Positions 11,673-22,939 of a DNA stretch of 64,000 nt are shown one piece after another (the stretch's first letter is position 1; every line of letters begins with the position of its first letter). The notes beneath the pieces were generated by a model. The model was not told the DNA's origin, made no database searches, and saw nothing but the letters and a program-made list of their open reading frames with translations. A program made the translations under genes and the position numbers. This stretch comes from Mesostigma viride (Eukaryota; Streptophyta; Mesostigmatophyceae; Mesostigmatales; Mesostigmataceae), in contig RPFO01000068.1 of the NCBI GenBank assembly GCA_009746045.1, forward strand, positions 49,088 through 113,087, in the 5' to 3' direction.

Positions 11673-12602
11673 CTGCGGGGCCACAGGATAGGACACCGCG
11701 CCACGAGCTCCGTCGGGAAGTGAGAAAGGCTCAATAAACAGGGAAACCCCACTTAAACAGGTAAAAGTTTGGCGAATGCAACAGTCTTGCCACACAGTGC
11801 CCGCCTTGCAACTGAATCCTAATTGAAGAAATACAAGAAGGCACCCTTCGGTAGGCTCTTCGAAAAGCACGCAGGGGCGCTGTCTCATTCAGATTGCGGT
11901 TAAGCGGGTAACTAACCCTACCAGTGCCTGCCCCTACGCTTCACTTTCTGAGAATAAGCTGTCATTGAACTTGCGGAAACATCGGACCGCTGTCTGGAGC
12001 TCCAAATATAAGTGTGCATTCGCCTCTTACCTCTCCACTTGAGCAGCATACTTGAGAAAAGGACTTGCGGTGGGCGTTTCTGGTTTCTCCAATTGCTGTT
12101 GTTCGTCCATTGTCCAACCATCGTACTCCTGCCCGGAATGCTTGAGAAAGCCGGGATTTGCGGGGCAGGAGTTTGCGGGAACCGAGAAAGGAGGGCACTA
12201 ACACTCCAGCCTGTCGAGCACTCGAGGCCGCAAAAGTCTGCAACGGCAGAACCAACTGGCAAGCTCCAACAGGATGCGCCATTTTTCCGCAGTTAGGCTT
12301 TTAACGCAATGCACGAAGCTCACGCCTCGAGATGTCAACGTATATGCGCTGGTAGCTTATTGTATCAACCGCGGGATCTGTTGAAAGATTGCATTTTCAA
12401 GGCTATCGTGATACAACGAGAAAATTTTCTAGCTGTCCAACTGGATTTAATTGGTAGTGCGCCTCTCGCTTGCTTGAGGCCACGAACTCACATTTTCCTA
12501 ATCTCCATGGCTGTGTAGTCTGCAATGACCGCCACGTGTCTCCCTGCACCTTTCCGTCAAGCGGCGGGGGCAAGGATGAAGGATGTGCTGTCTACCGTAC
12601 TG

Positions 12603-12610
12603 TTTATATA
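12603..12610 (+). promoter_or_regulatory. TATA-like element upstream of the 5S gene
   Basis: TTATATAG-type sequence (within TGTTTATATAGC) lies about 25 bp upstream of the 5S start, the usual place for the TATA-like element of plant and algal 5S genes. It is conserved in the inverted copy. Confidence 0.55.
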
Positions 12611-12630
12611 GCTTGGATACTGCGCGGTAG

Positions 12631-12754
12631 GTATGATTCGTTCATACCAGGCAGAACACACCGCATCCCATCAGACCTGCGAAGTTAAGCTGCCTTGGGC
12701 CAGTTTAGTAGTGTGATCGGTGACGGCACGCGAATCCCTGGTGACGAATTGTAC
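12631..12754 (+). rRNA. 5S ribosomal RNA gene, copy 1
   Basis: Conserved eukaryotic 5S segments are present in order: CATACCAGG, ACCGCATCCCATCAGACC, GCGAAGTTAAGC, CCTTGGGC, GTTTAGTAGTG, GATCGGTGAC and AATCCCTGGTG. The first 11 bases (GTATGATTCGT) can pair with the last 11 (ACGAATTGTAC) to make helix I, with two G-U pairs. The length is 124 nt. The box A-like AGTTAAGCTGCCTTGGGC and a downstream TTTT complete a Pol III unit. Identification is by recognised sequence and helix I pairing; covariance-model scoring was not possible. Confidence 0.9.
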
Positions 12755-12756
12755 TC

Positions 12757-12760
12757 TTTT
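12757..12760 (+). terminator. Pol III TTTT terminator of 5S copy 1
   Basis: A T4 run begins two bases after the predicted 3' end of the 5S gene, as expected for RNA polymerase III termination. Confidence 0.6.
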
Positions 12761-12983
12761 GAATGCCTTTTCGGCAATTTCCAACCCATTTTGACTGATT
12801 TTGCTTGCTGCAGTCAACATGGGTCACAAGTTTTTACAATCCTATCTGCGAACAAAGAAAAAAAATCGTTCTTGACTCTTTATGCACTCATCTGTTCCCT
12901 CTAGTTACTATATCAAGGAGACAACCTTATAAAGGAGATATCAAGTAACGTGCGTGTTTGCAACTTGCCAGTTGAAACTCTAG

Positions 12984-13167
12984 GGCGGAGCCAATTTTGG
13001 GAAAAACCTCACCCATTGCTTGCAAATTAGGGACAAATTCGGTGGATGGATGGATGGATTGACGGATTTTCATCCCCTATTCCTAGGAATGTTTTCTCAC
13101 GTGTACGGCCTTATAAGCTTCGCCAATTCTGGCGAACCTAACGATTCTTCCGAAAATTGGCTCCGCC
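12984..13167. repeat. foldback/MITE-like element with 20-bp inverted ends
   Basis: GGCGGAGCCAATTTTGGGAA at the left and TTCCGAAAATTGGCTCCGCC at the right are inverted repeats with one mismatch. The 184-bp interior has no coding potential. No clear target duplication was found. Confidence 0.5.
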
Positions 13168-13262
13168 AGATAAATAAACTCGTGCTCCCGTTGGCGGGGG
13201 AGTCACGGAGCATTCCTATCGGTCTAAGTTGTCTACAAAACAATCCTATTCTATCTAATCTA
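13168..13262 (-). mobile_element. LINE 3'-end fragment, minus orientation
   Basis: Contains the imperfect hairpin CTCGTGCTCCCGTTGG...GGGGAGTCACGGAG at 13179-13212 and the reverse complement of the LINE 3' UTR motif TAGACCGGTAGGATTG. The same combination lies at the LINE 3' end near 16975-17205. Confidence 0.45.
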
Positions 13263-13461
13263 CAGTCGACACGCCGGCGACCCCAAACACGACGGAGACG
13301 ACGCATATCCGCCCGGAAAGAAAGACTCCATGCGTTGACAAGCATGAACCCCAATCGCCACCCTCCCCCTCCCCCACCCCACCCCACCCCCACCCCCACC
13401 TCCAACACTACCGTCGTCCACCCCCACCCCCACCCCCACCCCCCCGCTAATAGGGCAACTG

Positions 13462-14586
13462 CCCATTCTTGGTATTGCAAGCTTTGATGTGCGCACCCTC
13501 CCTGCAGATCCTTCTACGAGCGGCGACACCCCAGCACGCCACCGCGTCGACGAGCTGATCGCCTTGTGCGCCCACAACAAGAATGCTGTCCCCGGGGTCC
13601 AAGAGCACCGACGCACCGTCGACCCTCAGCAAGGGGTCAATGGTCTCCTGGTCGACGACCTTCGTGCGGGCTGGCGGTTCAATTATGGTGGAGGCGACGC
13701 GCCGGGTCAAGGTGGTGTGGGCCTCTTGTGCTCGCCGGCAGCATCAGAGCACCTCCAGTCCATCGTGCTGCGATCCCCGCGTGTGCTACTAGTGGCCACT
13801 TTTTCGGCCACTGAGGGCCATTCACACCACACGCTAACCGTTATCGTGGGATATGCACCACTATGCGGGTCGAGCTCAGGCGGAACGTGAGGCCTTCTTC
13901 AGCGCCCTCAAGGAGGAGGAGGCCAACATCCCAGCTCGGCACTTCCTGGTTATGCTGCTCGACGCCAACGCCAGGCTGCCAGTTGGCACTGGGGGCGCTC
14001 AGTACTCCCCACCCAACACGACAGCCAACGGTAACACGGCTTTATTTGTGAATCTGCTGGCAGAATCTGCGCTGGCTGCATGCAATGCTTCTTTCGCACG
14101 CCCCGCTGAGCAGCTTGCCACCTTTTTTGGGCCGTCGGATCGGGTGGTGTGCCTTGACTATATATGCGTACGCCGGGCTCAGCGCCCCTCAGTTGTCGAT
14201 GCTGGCGTGCTGCAAGATTCTGTCAGCACGGTGGAATCTGATCACCGTCTCGTGCTCGCTCGCATCAGATTGCGGTTTCCTGGGGTGAAACCGTTGCGAC
14301 AGCTGGCGCCTCATCCAGATCTCAAGGTGCTCCGGATTGTGCTGAAGGATTCCGACAAGATGTCAGCAGAAGAGCAGGCCGCTATGTCGCACCGGGACGA
14401 CTTTTTGGCAGTCTTCGACGCCAGGGGCAGTCGCCAACAATTACACGCCATTCCGCCGCCGGGTGATATTTCAGTGATCCTCCGCGGTATCGCTGCCAAG
14501 TACAGTCTGGCTGCCCGCACCCTCCCCTCCTTGCCTCCGCGCCGACAGCAGTTGCTGTCCACCGCGCCACGCACCGACAGTGGTCT
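13462..14586 (+). pseudogene. LINE ORF2, endonuclease domain (frameshifted)
   Basis: Begins with ILGIASFDVRTL and RVDELIALCAHNKNAVPGVQ, typical of the exonuclease-endonuclease-phosphatase fold that nicks target DNA for target-primed reverse transcription. The catalytic Glu of VQEHR, LLDANA (D-x-N) and the C-terminal SDHR (Asp-His) are visible. The frame changes near 13860, between IVGYAP and YAGRAQAEREAFFSALKEEE. The ORF is then interrupted by the foldback element at 14587. Confidence 0.85.
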
Positions 14587-14736
14587 CAGTTAGGTTAATA
14601 TTGTGCGGAAACCTTTTGCCACTTGGGCTTCTCAGGTTCCGCGAATATTACCGGCGAGTGGTCATCGCCGGTAATATTGTGCGGAACCTGAGAAGCCCAA
14701 GTGGCAAAAGGTTTCCGCACAATATTAACCTAACTG
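14587..14736. mobile_element. 150-bp foldback MITE inside LINE copy A
   Basis: The two halves are near-perfect inverted repeats of about 70 bp around a 7-base loop, starting CAGTTAGGTTAATATTGTGC. A TCT trinucleotide flanks both ends (14584-14586 and 14737-14739), a 3-bp target-site duplication. It has no coding capacity, so it would depend on a transposase in trans. The terminal sequence and 3-bp duplication suit PIF/Harbinger- or CACTA-type mobilisation, but this is not decided. Confidence 0.85.
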
Positions 14737-15309
14737 TCTCCCGCTCAGCAGATGCTCCGCCGCAACAGGGACCCGACCGCCAAGCCTGGGCTGCACGCGG
14801 CTTTGCGGGTTGCCTACGAGCAGGCTGAGAAGGCAGACGCTCAGCAGATGGTCAAGGACCAGCGCAGCTGCCAGCAGAAGCACAACGGCAAGGGGGCCTA
14901 GTTCTGGTACATGCGCCTCGGGCACTCGGACGGCCTCGGCCGGCCCCACCGCCACGACATTCCTGGCGCGGTGGCGCCCCAGCCAAGCGGCTTCGTACCT
15001 GGGCCGCGGCCACGGCCGAGGTCGTGGGGACAGCTGCGCCGCCCCCGCCCCTGCTCCCAGCCGCCGCCGCCCGCCCGGCTGCCCTAGCTGGCCGGCCCCG
15101 CTGCCCCCGGCCCCGCCCAGGTCAGCGGCGGTCGGCGGACAACCTATATAGTTCCCCCGCTGATCGGCCCACTTGGCGACCCCTCAGACATGCCTCCTTT
15201 CACCGTCTCGCGAGGTCACGGAGGCGGTCCAGCGTCTGCGTTATGACACAGCCACCGGCTCCGACGATAATCAGGACTGCCGTAGTTGTGAAACTTGCAG
15301 CAGAATTTG

Positions 15310-16881
15310 AGGACTGACCGGTGTTATGCTGCTCTTCCCGGATATCTGCAACCGCCTTCTGCTGTCGTCGCAACCGCCTCCAGCGGCCTGGCAACACAGT
15401 TTTCGCACGATGCTGTACAAGAACAAGGGGTCGCCAGCCGACCCCGGCAACTACAGAGGGGTGTGCATCCAAAGTGCCCCCCTCAAGCTTCTTATGCGGC
15501 TCATCTTGAACCGCCTGCGCACGGCCCTGGACGGTCACCTCAGCGAGACTCAGCACGGCTTCCGTTCAGGTCGCAACACATTACACGCGCTCTTCGCTAC
15601 TCGCCGACTTGTGGAGGAACTGCAACGCCTTCAGCCTGGTGAGTCCCCTTTGCACCTTGTGCTGGTGGACTTCATCAAAGCCTTTGATTCGGTTTTCTGG
15701 CCTGCGCTATGGGACATCCTCGAGCTGTTCCGGATCCCCCGCCCCCTTATTGCTGTCATCCGCAACGTGTATGAGGGCCGGTCCACCACTTCGGTGCGCA
15801 CTTCTTACGGGACCATGCCACCATGTACAAAAGGGTGTGTGGCAGGGCTGCGTGTTGTCGCCCTACCTATTCATTATTGTGGTTGAATACGTAATAGTGA
15901 TTCAGGCGCGCAAGCGATTTGCCCGCAATGATCGTGGGTAGGGAACCAGGGGTGCAGGTTGCCAACCACTTCTGGCATGGCGGAGCGGAAACGGAGATTC
16001 GGCTGGCGGACATCATCTACGCAGACGACACCACCCTCTTCGAGGACACTGGGCACGTGCAGACATGGCTTGATTGCCTGGCTATCGAAGCCCGTGCAAT
16101 GGGGCTTGAGGTTAGCAAGAAGACAGAGGCCCTGGCGATTGGGCTCACCCACCCACCGCCATGCACCCCTCTATCTCCTTGACGGCTCTTGAGTCCTAGC
16201 TTTATTGGGACCGCGTCAAGCTGCTGGGCAGCCTGCTTCCCAGCTGCGAGACTGATGTGGACCACCGCATCTCCCTCGCCTGGCACGCTTTATGCCATTA
16301 CCGGGCGCGGCCTGTGGCGCAAGCCCCTTGGCAAGATCGACAAACAGGACCTGTCCTCGTCCTTCCTGTTCTTACGTATGGGGCCGAGACGTGGACCTTC
16401 ACCGCCGACCTGGCCCGCAAGCTGGACGGCGCGGTCACCAACATGCTGCGATCCATTTTCAGAGTAGGATATGCTGCTCATGTCCGCAATGAGAATTACT
16501 TTACCTTGGCATGCCATATATCACCATCACCATTAAGCAGCGGCGCCTACAGCTGAGCAGCTCGTAGGGCACCTAGTAGCTCGCACCAACCAGGCCGTAT
16601 AGACACCTCACGTGGCCCCCCCGCTGGACTGCGACCAGCTCAGTCAGCCTTGCCGGCACCTCCTGACGTGGGCCGGGCCCCGTGATGTTAGACGCCGCAA
16701 GGCCGGCACCTTCAAAGAACAGCTAGTAGAGGACATGGGGGGCCTAGGCCTCTCCGTGATTTGGAAGAAGATGATGGACAAGACAAGGCCAAGTGGGCCC
16801 AGGTCATATAGGACAACGAGCCCCCCCCCGTGGGGAAGCGCCCGCGTGTGCAAACCCGCGGGAGGCACGGCACACTTGTAG
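15310..16881 (+). pseudogene. LINE ORF2, reverse transcriptase domain (frameshifted)
   Basis: RT blocks are seen: SFRTMLYKNKGSPADPGNYR, GVCIQSAPLKLLMRL, SETQHGFRSGRNT, LVLVDFIKAFDSVFW, then IIYADDTTLFED with the YADD catalytic pair near 16017. The region downstream of the RT (LTYGAETWTFTADLARKLDG) follows near 16370. The fragments are in different frames, with breaks near 15820, 15890, 16190 and 16490. It is related to the copies at 23.97-25.1, 26.2 and 45.2-47.2 kb, but is a distinct subfamily (ending DKTRPSGP instead of the DKTRW ending). Confidence 0.85.
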
Positions 16882-17172
16882 GTCCCCTAGGGGAGCGTGA
16901 TGTTGTTTAGATAGATGTTGTAGTTAGTGGTGTTGTTTAGATAGATGTTGTAGGTAGCTGATGTAGATAGATTAGACCGGTAGGACTGTTTGCATCCATC
17001 CATCCATCCATCGGGGTGGGGGGTCTTATTGCACCCACAGTTTGCCGGATCGTTAGCCTGTCCTTTTAGCTAGCCGCGCCCGATTGCAGCTGTGGCATGC
17101 CTTTGGCATGAAGGAGACTGGGGGTCTCTGCCCTTTCTCCTGTAGTGCACACACAGGGATTAAAAGCACTTC

Positions 17173-17274
17173 GGTGCTCCGTGACTCCCCAACGGGAGCA
17201 CGAGTTTAATTAATTAATTAATTAATCGGGGTGGGATGGATGGATGCTCCGTGACTCCCCAACGGGAGCACGAG
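17173..17274. repeat. two copies of the LINE-end hairpin with TTAA tails
   Basis: GCTCCGTGACTCCCCAACGG followed by GAGCACGAG occurs at about 17175-17204 and 17245-17274. Each can fold as an imperfect hairpin (CTCGTG-CTCCC with GGGAG-CACGGAG). Both are followed by (TTAA)n. The motif recurs at 13179, 19154 and 32620, with variants near 23600, 23860, 26085 and 47290. Confidence 0.7.
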
Positions 17275-17370
17275 TCTAATTAATTGATTAATTAATTAAT
17301 TAATCTACAAATACATTCCTAATAATGTTCTATCTATCAAGGAGACAACCACCGCAGGCCAGAAATCGGG

Positions 17371-17812
17371 AGAATCCAGACCATGGTAGCTTGAGCCTGC
17401 CGTTATCTTGTCCGCGTGTTCGAGTCGTTCAGGATGATGAAGATGAATGGTGATGGAAATGTGTAGCCTTGTGCATTGAAATTATGGCTGGCTTACGTGT
17501 AGAGCGACTAGATGACCTAGACGGTGGGGCGCCGGAAACACTTGGCTTGCTTGATCAGGGTGTGCATGTGTTTCGAGCCTCTGGCCGGGAGTGTCTAGGG
17601 GTAAGCACCATTGCTGCGATCGCACTCCCACCATTTACGAGGAAATACACGCAAATGGGAAACCACTGAAAAGGTCTAGCTAGTCAGTCATTACGTTATA
17701 GCCATGCCATGATTCCAAACGTCCAAGAACTGCACACGGTGCAAAGGCAAAAAGCCGTCCGGAGGACAGCACTTTCAAATGTGCGGCGGGAACCAAAAGC
17801 CCGCGTATGCCA
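17371..17812 (+). repeat. left arm of inner inverted repeat
   Basis: Matches the reverse complement of about 18360-18830, sharing TGCCGTTATCTTGTCCGCGT, GGCTGGCTTACGTGTAGAGC and CGTCCAAGAACTGCACACGG. A third diverged copy of its first half lies at 32375-32560 inside the CACTA element, so the unit is a dispersed repeat. No protein was recognised. Confidence 0.85.
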
Positions 17813-18170
17813 GAAAACTGAAATATCGTGTTGCTGCAGCGACGGGACAATGTGGGCAACGAATCCCGTTCCAGGCTCGAAACGGCCGCAAAGGAGATCT
17901 GGCACCACAGGGTTCAGATGTGCGGAGATACTACGCGATCCAGCCGGTCCACGACCTGTTTGTACAGCTTGTGCCAAGGGGCAGCACCGAACAGCTAGAT
18001 GTGGGTGACGTTGCAAAAAACACCGGACTTAACGGAGCATAATGTCTCGGTCATAGTCTTTGACCAACAAACGATGCAAGAGTTCAACAAGCGTCGTGAT
18101 GAAATCGACACGATAATAACAAAGACGGAAAAAAAAATCTATGATGCTCGCGCGACCCTCTAGAGGGGTC
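17813..18170. other. spacer of the inner inverted repeat, no gene seen
   Basis: Open frames of 60-100 codons exist, but none shows a recognisable domain. Nothing further can be supported. Confidence 0.3.
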
Positions 18171-18300
18171 ATCTCGGCTGGCATGCCACCCTCGTTTGCA
18201 AACACGCTCCTTCCCCACTGCAGGGGGGTTGTTGGCCTCGATGACCTGGGCCCACTTGGCCTTGTCCATCATCTTTTTCCAAAGCACGGAGAGGTAGATT
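18170..18300 (-). mobile_element. LINE 3'-end coding fragment
   Basis: On the minus strand it matches the end of LINE copy A (SVLWKKMMDKAKWAQVIEAN against SVIWKKMMDKTRPSGP near 16755-16800). It is a short 5'-truncated remnant. Confidence 0.6.
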
Positions 18301-18359
18301 AATGAATTCGTCCAGCCCATTGGGGAGTCACGGAGCATTACGGAGAGGTAGATATTATA

Positions 18360-18830
18360 GATCACCATACGCGGGCTTTTCAGTTCCCGCCGCACATTTG
18401 AAAGTGCTGTCCTCCGGACGGCTTTTTGCCTTTGCACCGTGTGCAGTTCTTGGACGTTTGGAATCATGGCATTAATTACGTGACTGCGTTTGGAATCATG
18501 GCATGGCTATAACGTAATGACTGACTAGCTAGACCTTATCAGTGGTTTTCCATTTGCGGGTATTTCCTCGTAAATGGTGGGAGAGCGATCGCAGCAATGG
18601 TGCTCACCACTAGACACTCCCGGCCAGTTAGGCTCGAAACACACGCCCTGATCAAGCAAGTTGTTTCCGGCCCCACCGTCTAGGTCATCTAGTCGCTCTA
18701 CACGTAAGCCAGCCATAATTTCAATGCACAAGGCTGCACATTTCCATCACCATTCATCTTCATCATCCTGAACGACTCGAACACGCGGACAAGATAACGG
18801 CACGCTCGAGCTACCATGGTCCGGGTTCTC
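18360..18830 (-). repeat. right arm of inner inverted repeat
   Basis: Reverse complement of 17371-17812 with small indels, for example a shortened GGTGGGGCCGGAAAC segment. Together with the outer 5S arms it gives a nested palindromic layout of 12.1-20.0 kb. Confidence 0.85.
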
Positions 18831-18884
18831 CCGAATTCTGGCATGCGCTGGTTGTCTCCTTGATAGATAGAGGGTGGTGCACGG

Positions 18885-19190
18885 AGGGCACCATAGATAT
18901 AGAGTTGGCTTGTTTTTGTAGATAGCTTAGACCGGTAGGATTAATAAATGGCTTAGACCGGTAGGATTGCGTGTACCCATCCACCCATCCATTAGGGTTA
19001 ATTTTCTGATTTGGCACGCCGCTAAGGAAAACCATTTGCGTTCAGTGCCGGTCCGCGGAAAACGCGGAAAACGCGATCTGCAAATGAATCCGACCGGAAT
19101 CAAACTGGGGACCTCTCGCACCAACTCTCGCCGACTATAGGACGGACGTGTTAATGCTCCGTGACTCCCTCGCCAACGGGAGCACGAGTT
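18885..19190 (+). mobile_element. LINE 3' UTR remnants with end hairpin
   Basis: Two copies of CTTAGACCGGTAGGATT (near 18925 and 18952) and CCATCCACCCATCC follow the pattern at the end of LINE copy A. The hairpin GCTCCGTGACTCCCTCGCCA...GAGCACGAG lies at 19154-19188. Confidence 0.5.
19089..19147 (-). other. possible tRNA-like Pol III promoter (SINE-like)
   Basis: On the minus strand TAGTCGGCGAGAGTTGG resembles a box A/D-arm and CAGTTTGATTCCGG resembles a box B/T-arm, about 35 bases apart. No cloverleaf acceptor stem was found, so it is at most a tRNA-derived relic. Confidence 0.2.
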
Positions 19191-19352
19191 TACTGATTTA
19201 TATAATCACTAGAGGGAATAGATGAATGCATAAAGAGTCAAGAACGAGTTTTTTTCTTTGTTCGCAGACAGGATTGTAAAAACTTGTGACCCATGCTGAC
19301 TGCAGCAAGCAAAATCAGTCAAAATGGGTTGGAAATTGCCGAAAAGGCATTC

Positions 19353-19356
19353 AAAA
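19353..19356 (-). terminator. Pol III TTTT terminator of 5S copy 2
   Basis: A T4 run on the minus strand, two bases after the predicted 3' end of copy 2. Confidence 0.6.
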
Positions 19357-19358
19357 GG

Positions 19359-19482
19359 GTACAATTCGTCACCAGGGATTCGCGTGCCGTCACCGATCAC
19401 ACTACTAAACTGGCCCAAGGCAGCTTAACTTCGCAGGTCTGATGGGATGCGGTGTGTTCTGCCTGGTATGAACGAATCATGC
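19359..19482 (-). rRNA. 5S ribosomal RNA gene, copy 2 (inverted)
   Basis: Near-identical to copy 1 throughout, including CATACCAGG, GCGAAGTTAAGC and the internal control region. The second base is C where copy 1 has T, giving a C-A mismatch near the end of helix I, so this copy may be slightly degenerate. A TATA-like TTTATATA at 19503-19510 and the TTTT terminator are kept. Confidence 0.88.
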
Positions 19483-19502
19483 CTATCGCGCAGTACCCAA
19501 GC

Positions 19503-19510
19503 TATATAAA
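19503..19510 (-). promoter_or_regulatory. TATA-like element upstream of 5S copy 2
   Basis: TTTATATA on the minus strand about 21-28 bp before the 5S start, conserved with copy 1. Confidence 0.55.
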
Positions 19511-20018
19511 CAGTACGGTAGACAGCACATCCTTCATCCTTGCCCCCGCCGCTTGACGGAAAGGTGCAGGGAGACACGTGGCGGTCATTGCAGACTACAC
19601 AGCCATGGAGATTAGGAAAATGTGAGTTCGTGGCCTCAAGCAAGCGAGAGGCGCACTACCAATTAAATCCAGTTGGACAGCTGGAAAATTTTCTCGTTGT
19701 ATCACGATAGCCTTGAAAATGCAATCTTTCAACAGATCTCGCGGTTGATACAATAAGCTACCAGCGTATATACGTTGACATCTCGAGGCGTGAGCTTCGT
19801 GCATTGCGTTAAAAGCCTAACTGCGGAAAAATGGCGCATCCTGTTGGAGCTTGCCAGTTGGTTCTGCCGTTGCAGACTTTTGCGGCCTCGAGTGCTCGAC
19901 AGGCTGGAGTGTTAGTGCCCTCCTTTCTCGGTTCCCGCAAACTCCTGCCCCGCAAATCCCGGCTTTCTCAAGCATTCCGGGCAGGAGTACGATGCATGGG
20001 TGGACAATGGACGAACAA

Positions 20019-22935
20019 TCCTTCTTATTATATGTAATGGTAAGATGATGGTCATGTTCCCGCACACAACGGTCCGAGCCCCGCTAAAAACGACCATCTT
20101 ATTCCGTCACCAAATTGGCGCGAGATCCCGAAAATCTGGTGTGCGGGATGGTGCCGACGAGGCCAAAAGTCACGCAGCACCCATGGCGGCCGTGAAAATC
20201 CTAGTGACGTTGAGAACACATTAAGGAAGCGAATGCACTTTAAGCCTTCATAACTCATCTACTTCACGTAGATATTTTTTCCTAAAGAAATCGGCCCATT
20301 TTTTCAGGAAACAGAAAAAGGCGGGCATTTCGCGGGTCGGGTCAGGTCCGCTGCATTTTTTTTCAGCGGACCCCTAAAAAGTCTCACCGGAAACTTATCG
20401 AACATGGCGATGAATTAGCTCGAGGTAAGCCGCTCGCACGATTCTGTGACTAATTAAAAAAAAAATTTCCGAAAAACTTTTTGTTAAAACGACTGCCATT
20501 GTAAATGCCTCGTTGCCGCAGCAGTTCGCGTGCGGGGCTGATCATGGCAACGCACGTAAAAACATGTCACTCCCTCGTTTCTTTCATTTTTGTCATCCCA
20601 TTTGCGCAGGGCGTCTCAACAACTTCTAGAGCGAAGCCCAGCCTGATTTTTTGCTGGCTCTGTAGTGTAGACCTGCGCTCATCACTAAATATTGCCTGCG
20701 ATCGTTGCGGAATGAAGCATGAATACGCATCGCGCTGGTTGAGTCGACGCTGTACAGTGGAACCTGCTTTTTCGGCATCCCGATTCAAGGTAGGGTGAAG
20801 CCAGCCCCGTTTGCCATCCAGATTTTCTGCCTGTCTCTTTCCTCGAGGCTCGTGAAAGCGCCTCGTTCATGTTACGCCGGACGCCTCGTCAAGCATCGCT
20901 GCTTGAGAGGGAGACGTAAGCCATGGCCAGCCTCCCCAAACAGCGTGATGTTCGCCTGTTCATTCTTCCAAGTGTAATTCATGGCGTAGTGAAGCTGAGC
21001 CTGAACACAAACAAAAGGTACATGTCCTGTATTCAACAGTCAGCACATATAGGTGTGTTGATGTGCAACCCTGGAGCTTATCCAGCTTTCACAGGCCATA
21101 CAACACGCTGCTGGGGCTCCACTTTAGCGGACCTGTTGGTAAGTATTTCAACCTCTTTCCTTGGCCAGATTATAATGCACCATGTTTATCAATGATGGGC
21201 GGCGTGTTCTGATCTGGGGCTGGGAGGCACGAAGAAACCAGGGGGGAGCCCAGGTATGTGAAGTGCGCAGATGTTGTTGCTGCCTTGGGAAACCCAGGAT
21301 TCATTGCCCTTGTTACATTCAGATATGTTGAAGCAGGCTGAGAATTAAGTACTATACATGGAAGGGGGCTGATTTGTCTTTGATATGGTTGCTGCCTATG
21401 ATGATGAATATTGTTGCGGGCACAACAGAGTGCACAATGGGCTTACAGCATTGCGTAAGAGGCATGAATCTCACCAGGACACCTTCTACGGGCTCACAAC
21501 AACATCACAATAACGATTACCAAAGTGCTTGCTGCCACACCACTGCCACATCACTCCCCACCACCCCAACACACCTACCACTGTTACGCCGTTGTTAGCA
21601 GTGCCACGATTGCATAGCAATACCAACATTCCTGTCGTTAGCATGGAGGACCACCAGGTGCATCGTGTGCGCATACCCATGTGACAGATATTATAGACTC
21701 CCACCAGGAGCAACGTCCACCACCATGAGTCTCGCCTGTTGGTGTAACTGCTGGCAGTGTCCCTACAACTCAGTATGGAATCTGCCATTAACGATAACGC
21801 CAGGCCCTGCACCATTGCTGCCACAATCTGCCATATTGACTTCGCCCATCGCAGCCTTGATCGTGATTGCAGCCACAAGTTCCTGCCCTCTTCATCTCTT
21901 CTATCGTAGCACCAGAAACTGGGGCCACATTTAGCAGCATCGGCAGCTGACATAGCTGGCACCTGGCACAACAGATAATGCCAGTAGTATCAAAGAAGGC
22001 ACCCTACTGCTCACCATTGCTATCAATCACTGGCATGATCAATCTGTCACTACCACTTGCCAGCACCACAGAATATCATGACCTGGTGTGTTGCCACGGA
22101 AATCTGAATGGAGAGCTTTCACCACAAGCCCACCCCAATGAGTTGGTTTGCACACTACACCACTGTTGGCTGTACCGTGCCACCTGCCACATAAATTTCC
22201 CTTCCATCATGCAGCAGTAGCAACATAACCTCAAGGCTAGACCATAACGTCTATCTGCATAACGATAGCCTTCATGATCGCTGCCTCGTGCCACTGGCCA
22301 TACTACTGCCATCTGCATTACTTTCTACCACATGTGCCACTCTCTTCTGCATCACTAGATCCCACTACTGCTGCCTGACCTGCCTGCTGCCAGCACCTTC
22401 GCTGGCATCTGCTCATGGCATGCCCATGGCCACATCCTCCATCTGCCGTGCATAGCCCATGCTTCACTAGGATTGGTAGTCCAGGGTGCACGATGAACAA
22501 CACATAAAAAAATGCCCATGCACCTTTAGAAGATTGTTTGGCATGCGAGCTAGCTGGCTAGTTAATGTGCTAGAGATGTTAGATAGCAACTGCAAGCAAA
22601 TGTAGTGTGCAGCCATGTTTGCTTCGAACCACTATTTGACTTGCCAACTAGTTGCTCTCTCTCAACACGCCCCACCATTGGAATGTTGGTAGTTAATACT
22701 ATTGATGTATCAAAGAGACAACTGTTCATGTATTTCCATGATGAAGTGCATGCCACATGTATGGGTGGAGATAACCAAGTTGGAGTTCAACCTTACCTCA
22801 GCTCGTACTGTTATGGGGTATGAACTTGTAAGGAAATATTATATGATGTTGGCTGCTGTCACGTGTCACTGTGACACGTCGTCATCTGTGGTGCGACTGA
22901 GGTAATACTTGCCAATCATGTTCAGCATGCTCTTT
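20019..22935. other. 2.9 kb without a recognisable gene
   Basis: Only short unrelated open frames are seen. A plus-strand frame at 20505-20798 has spaced Cys pairs (CWLC and CDRCG), which could be part of a zinc-binding exon, but no family is recognised. The 21480-22480 part is rich in CCAC/TGCC and has no coding bias I can see. No RNA gene was found. Confidence 0.4.
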
Positions 22936-22939
22936 TTAA

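Larger units (their letters stand above)
12099..12913 (+). repeat. left arm of a 0.8-kb inverted duplication carrying a 5S gene
   Basis: This segment matches the reverse complement of 19198-20018 at high identity, from GTTCGTCCATTGTCCA to TTCCCTCTAGT. The copy includes a complete 5S rRNA gene and its flanks. Small differences (for example the T/C at the third base of the 5S gene) show that the arms are not a trivial duplication of the same read. Confidence 0.9.
13262..17205 (+). mobile_element. non-LTR retrotransposon (LINE copy A), broken
   Basis: A plus-strand element with an APE-type endonuclease, a reverse transcriptase and a 3' region ending in CATC repeats and a hairpin. It sits inside the left part of the 5S inverted duplication, between sequences that are close together in the right arm, so it probably inserted after the duplication. 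Several frameshifts and the MITE at 14587 interrupt the ORF. The 5' boundary is approximate. Confidence 0.85.
19198..20018 (-). repeat. right arm of the 5S inverted duplication
   Basis: Reverse complement of 12099-12913; see the left arm. Homology stops abruptly at TTGTTCGTCC near 20018. Confidence 0.9.

Noticed and set aside
19089..19147. Complete tRNA gene
   Set aside because: Box A/B-like segments are seen, but no acceptor stem or anticodon arm could be folded; kept only as a weak SINE-like candidate.
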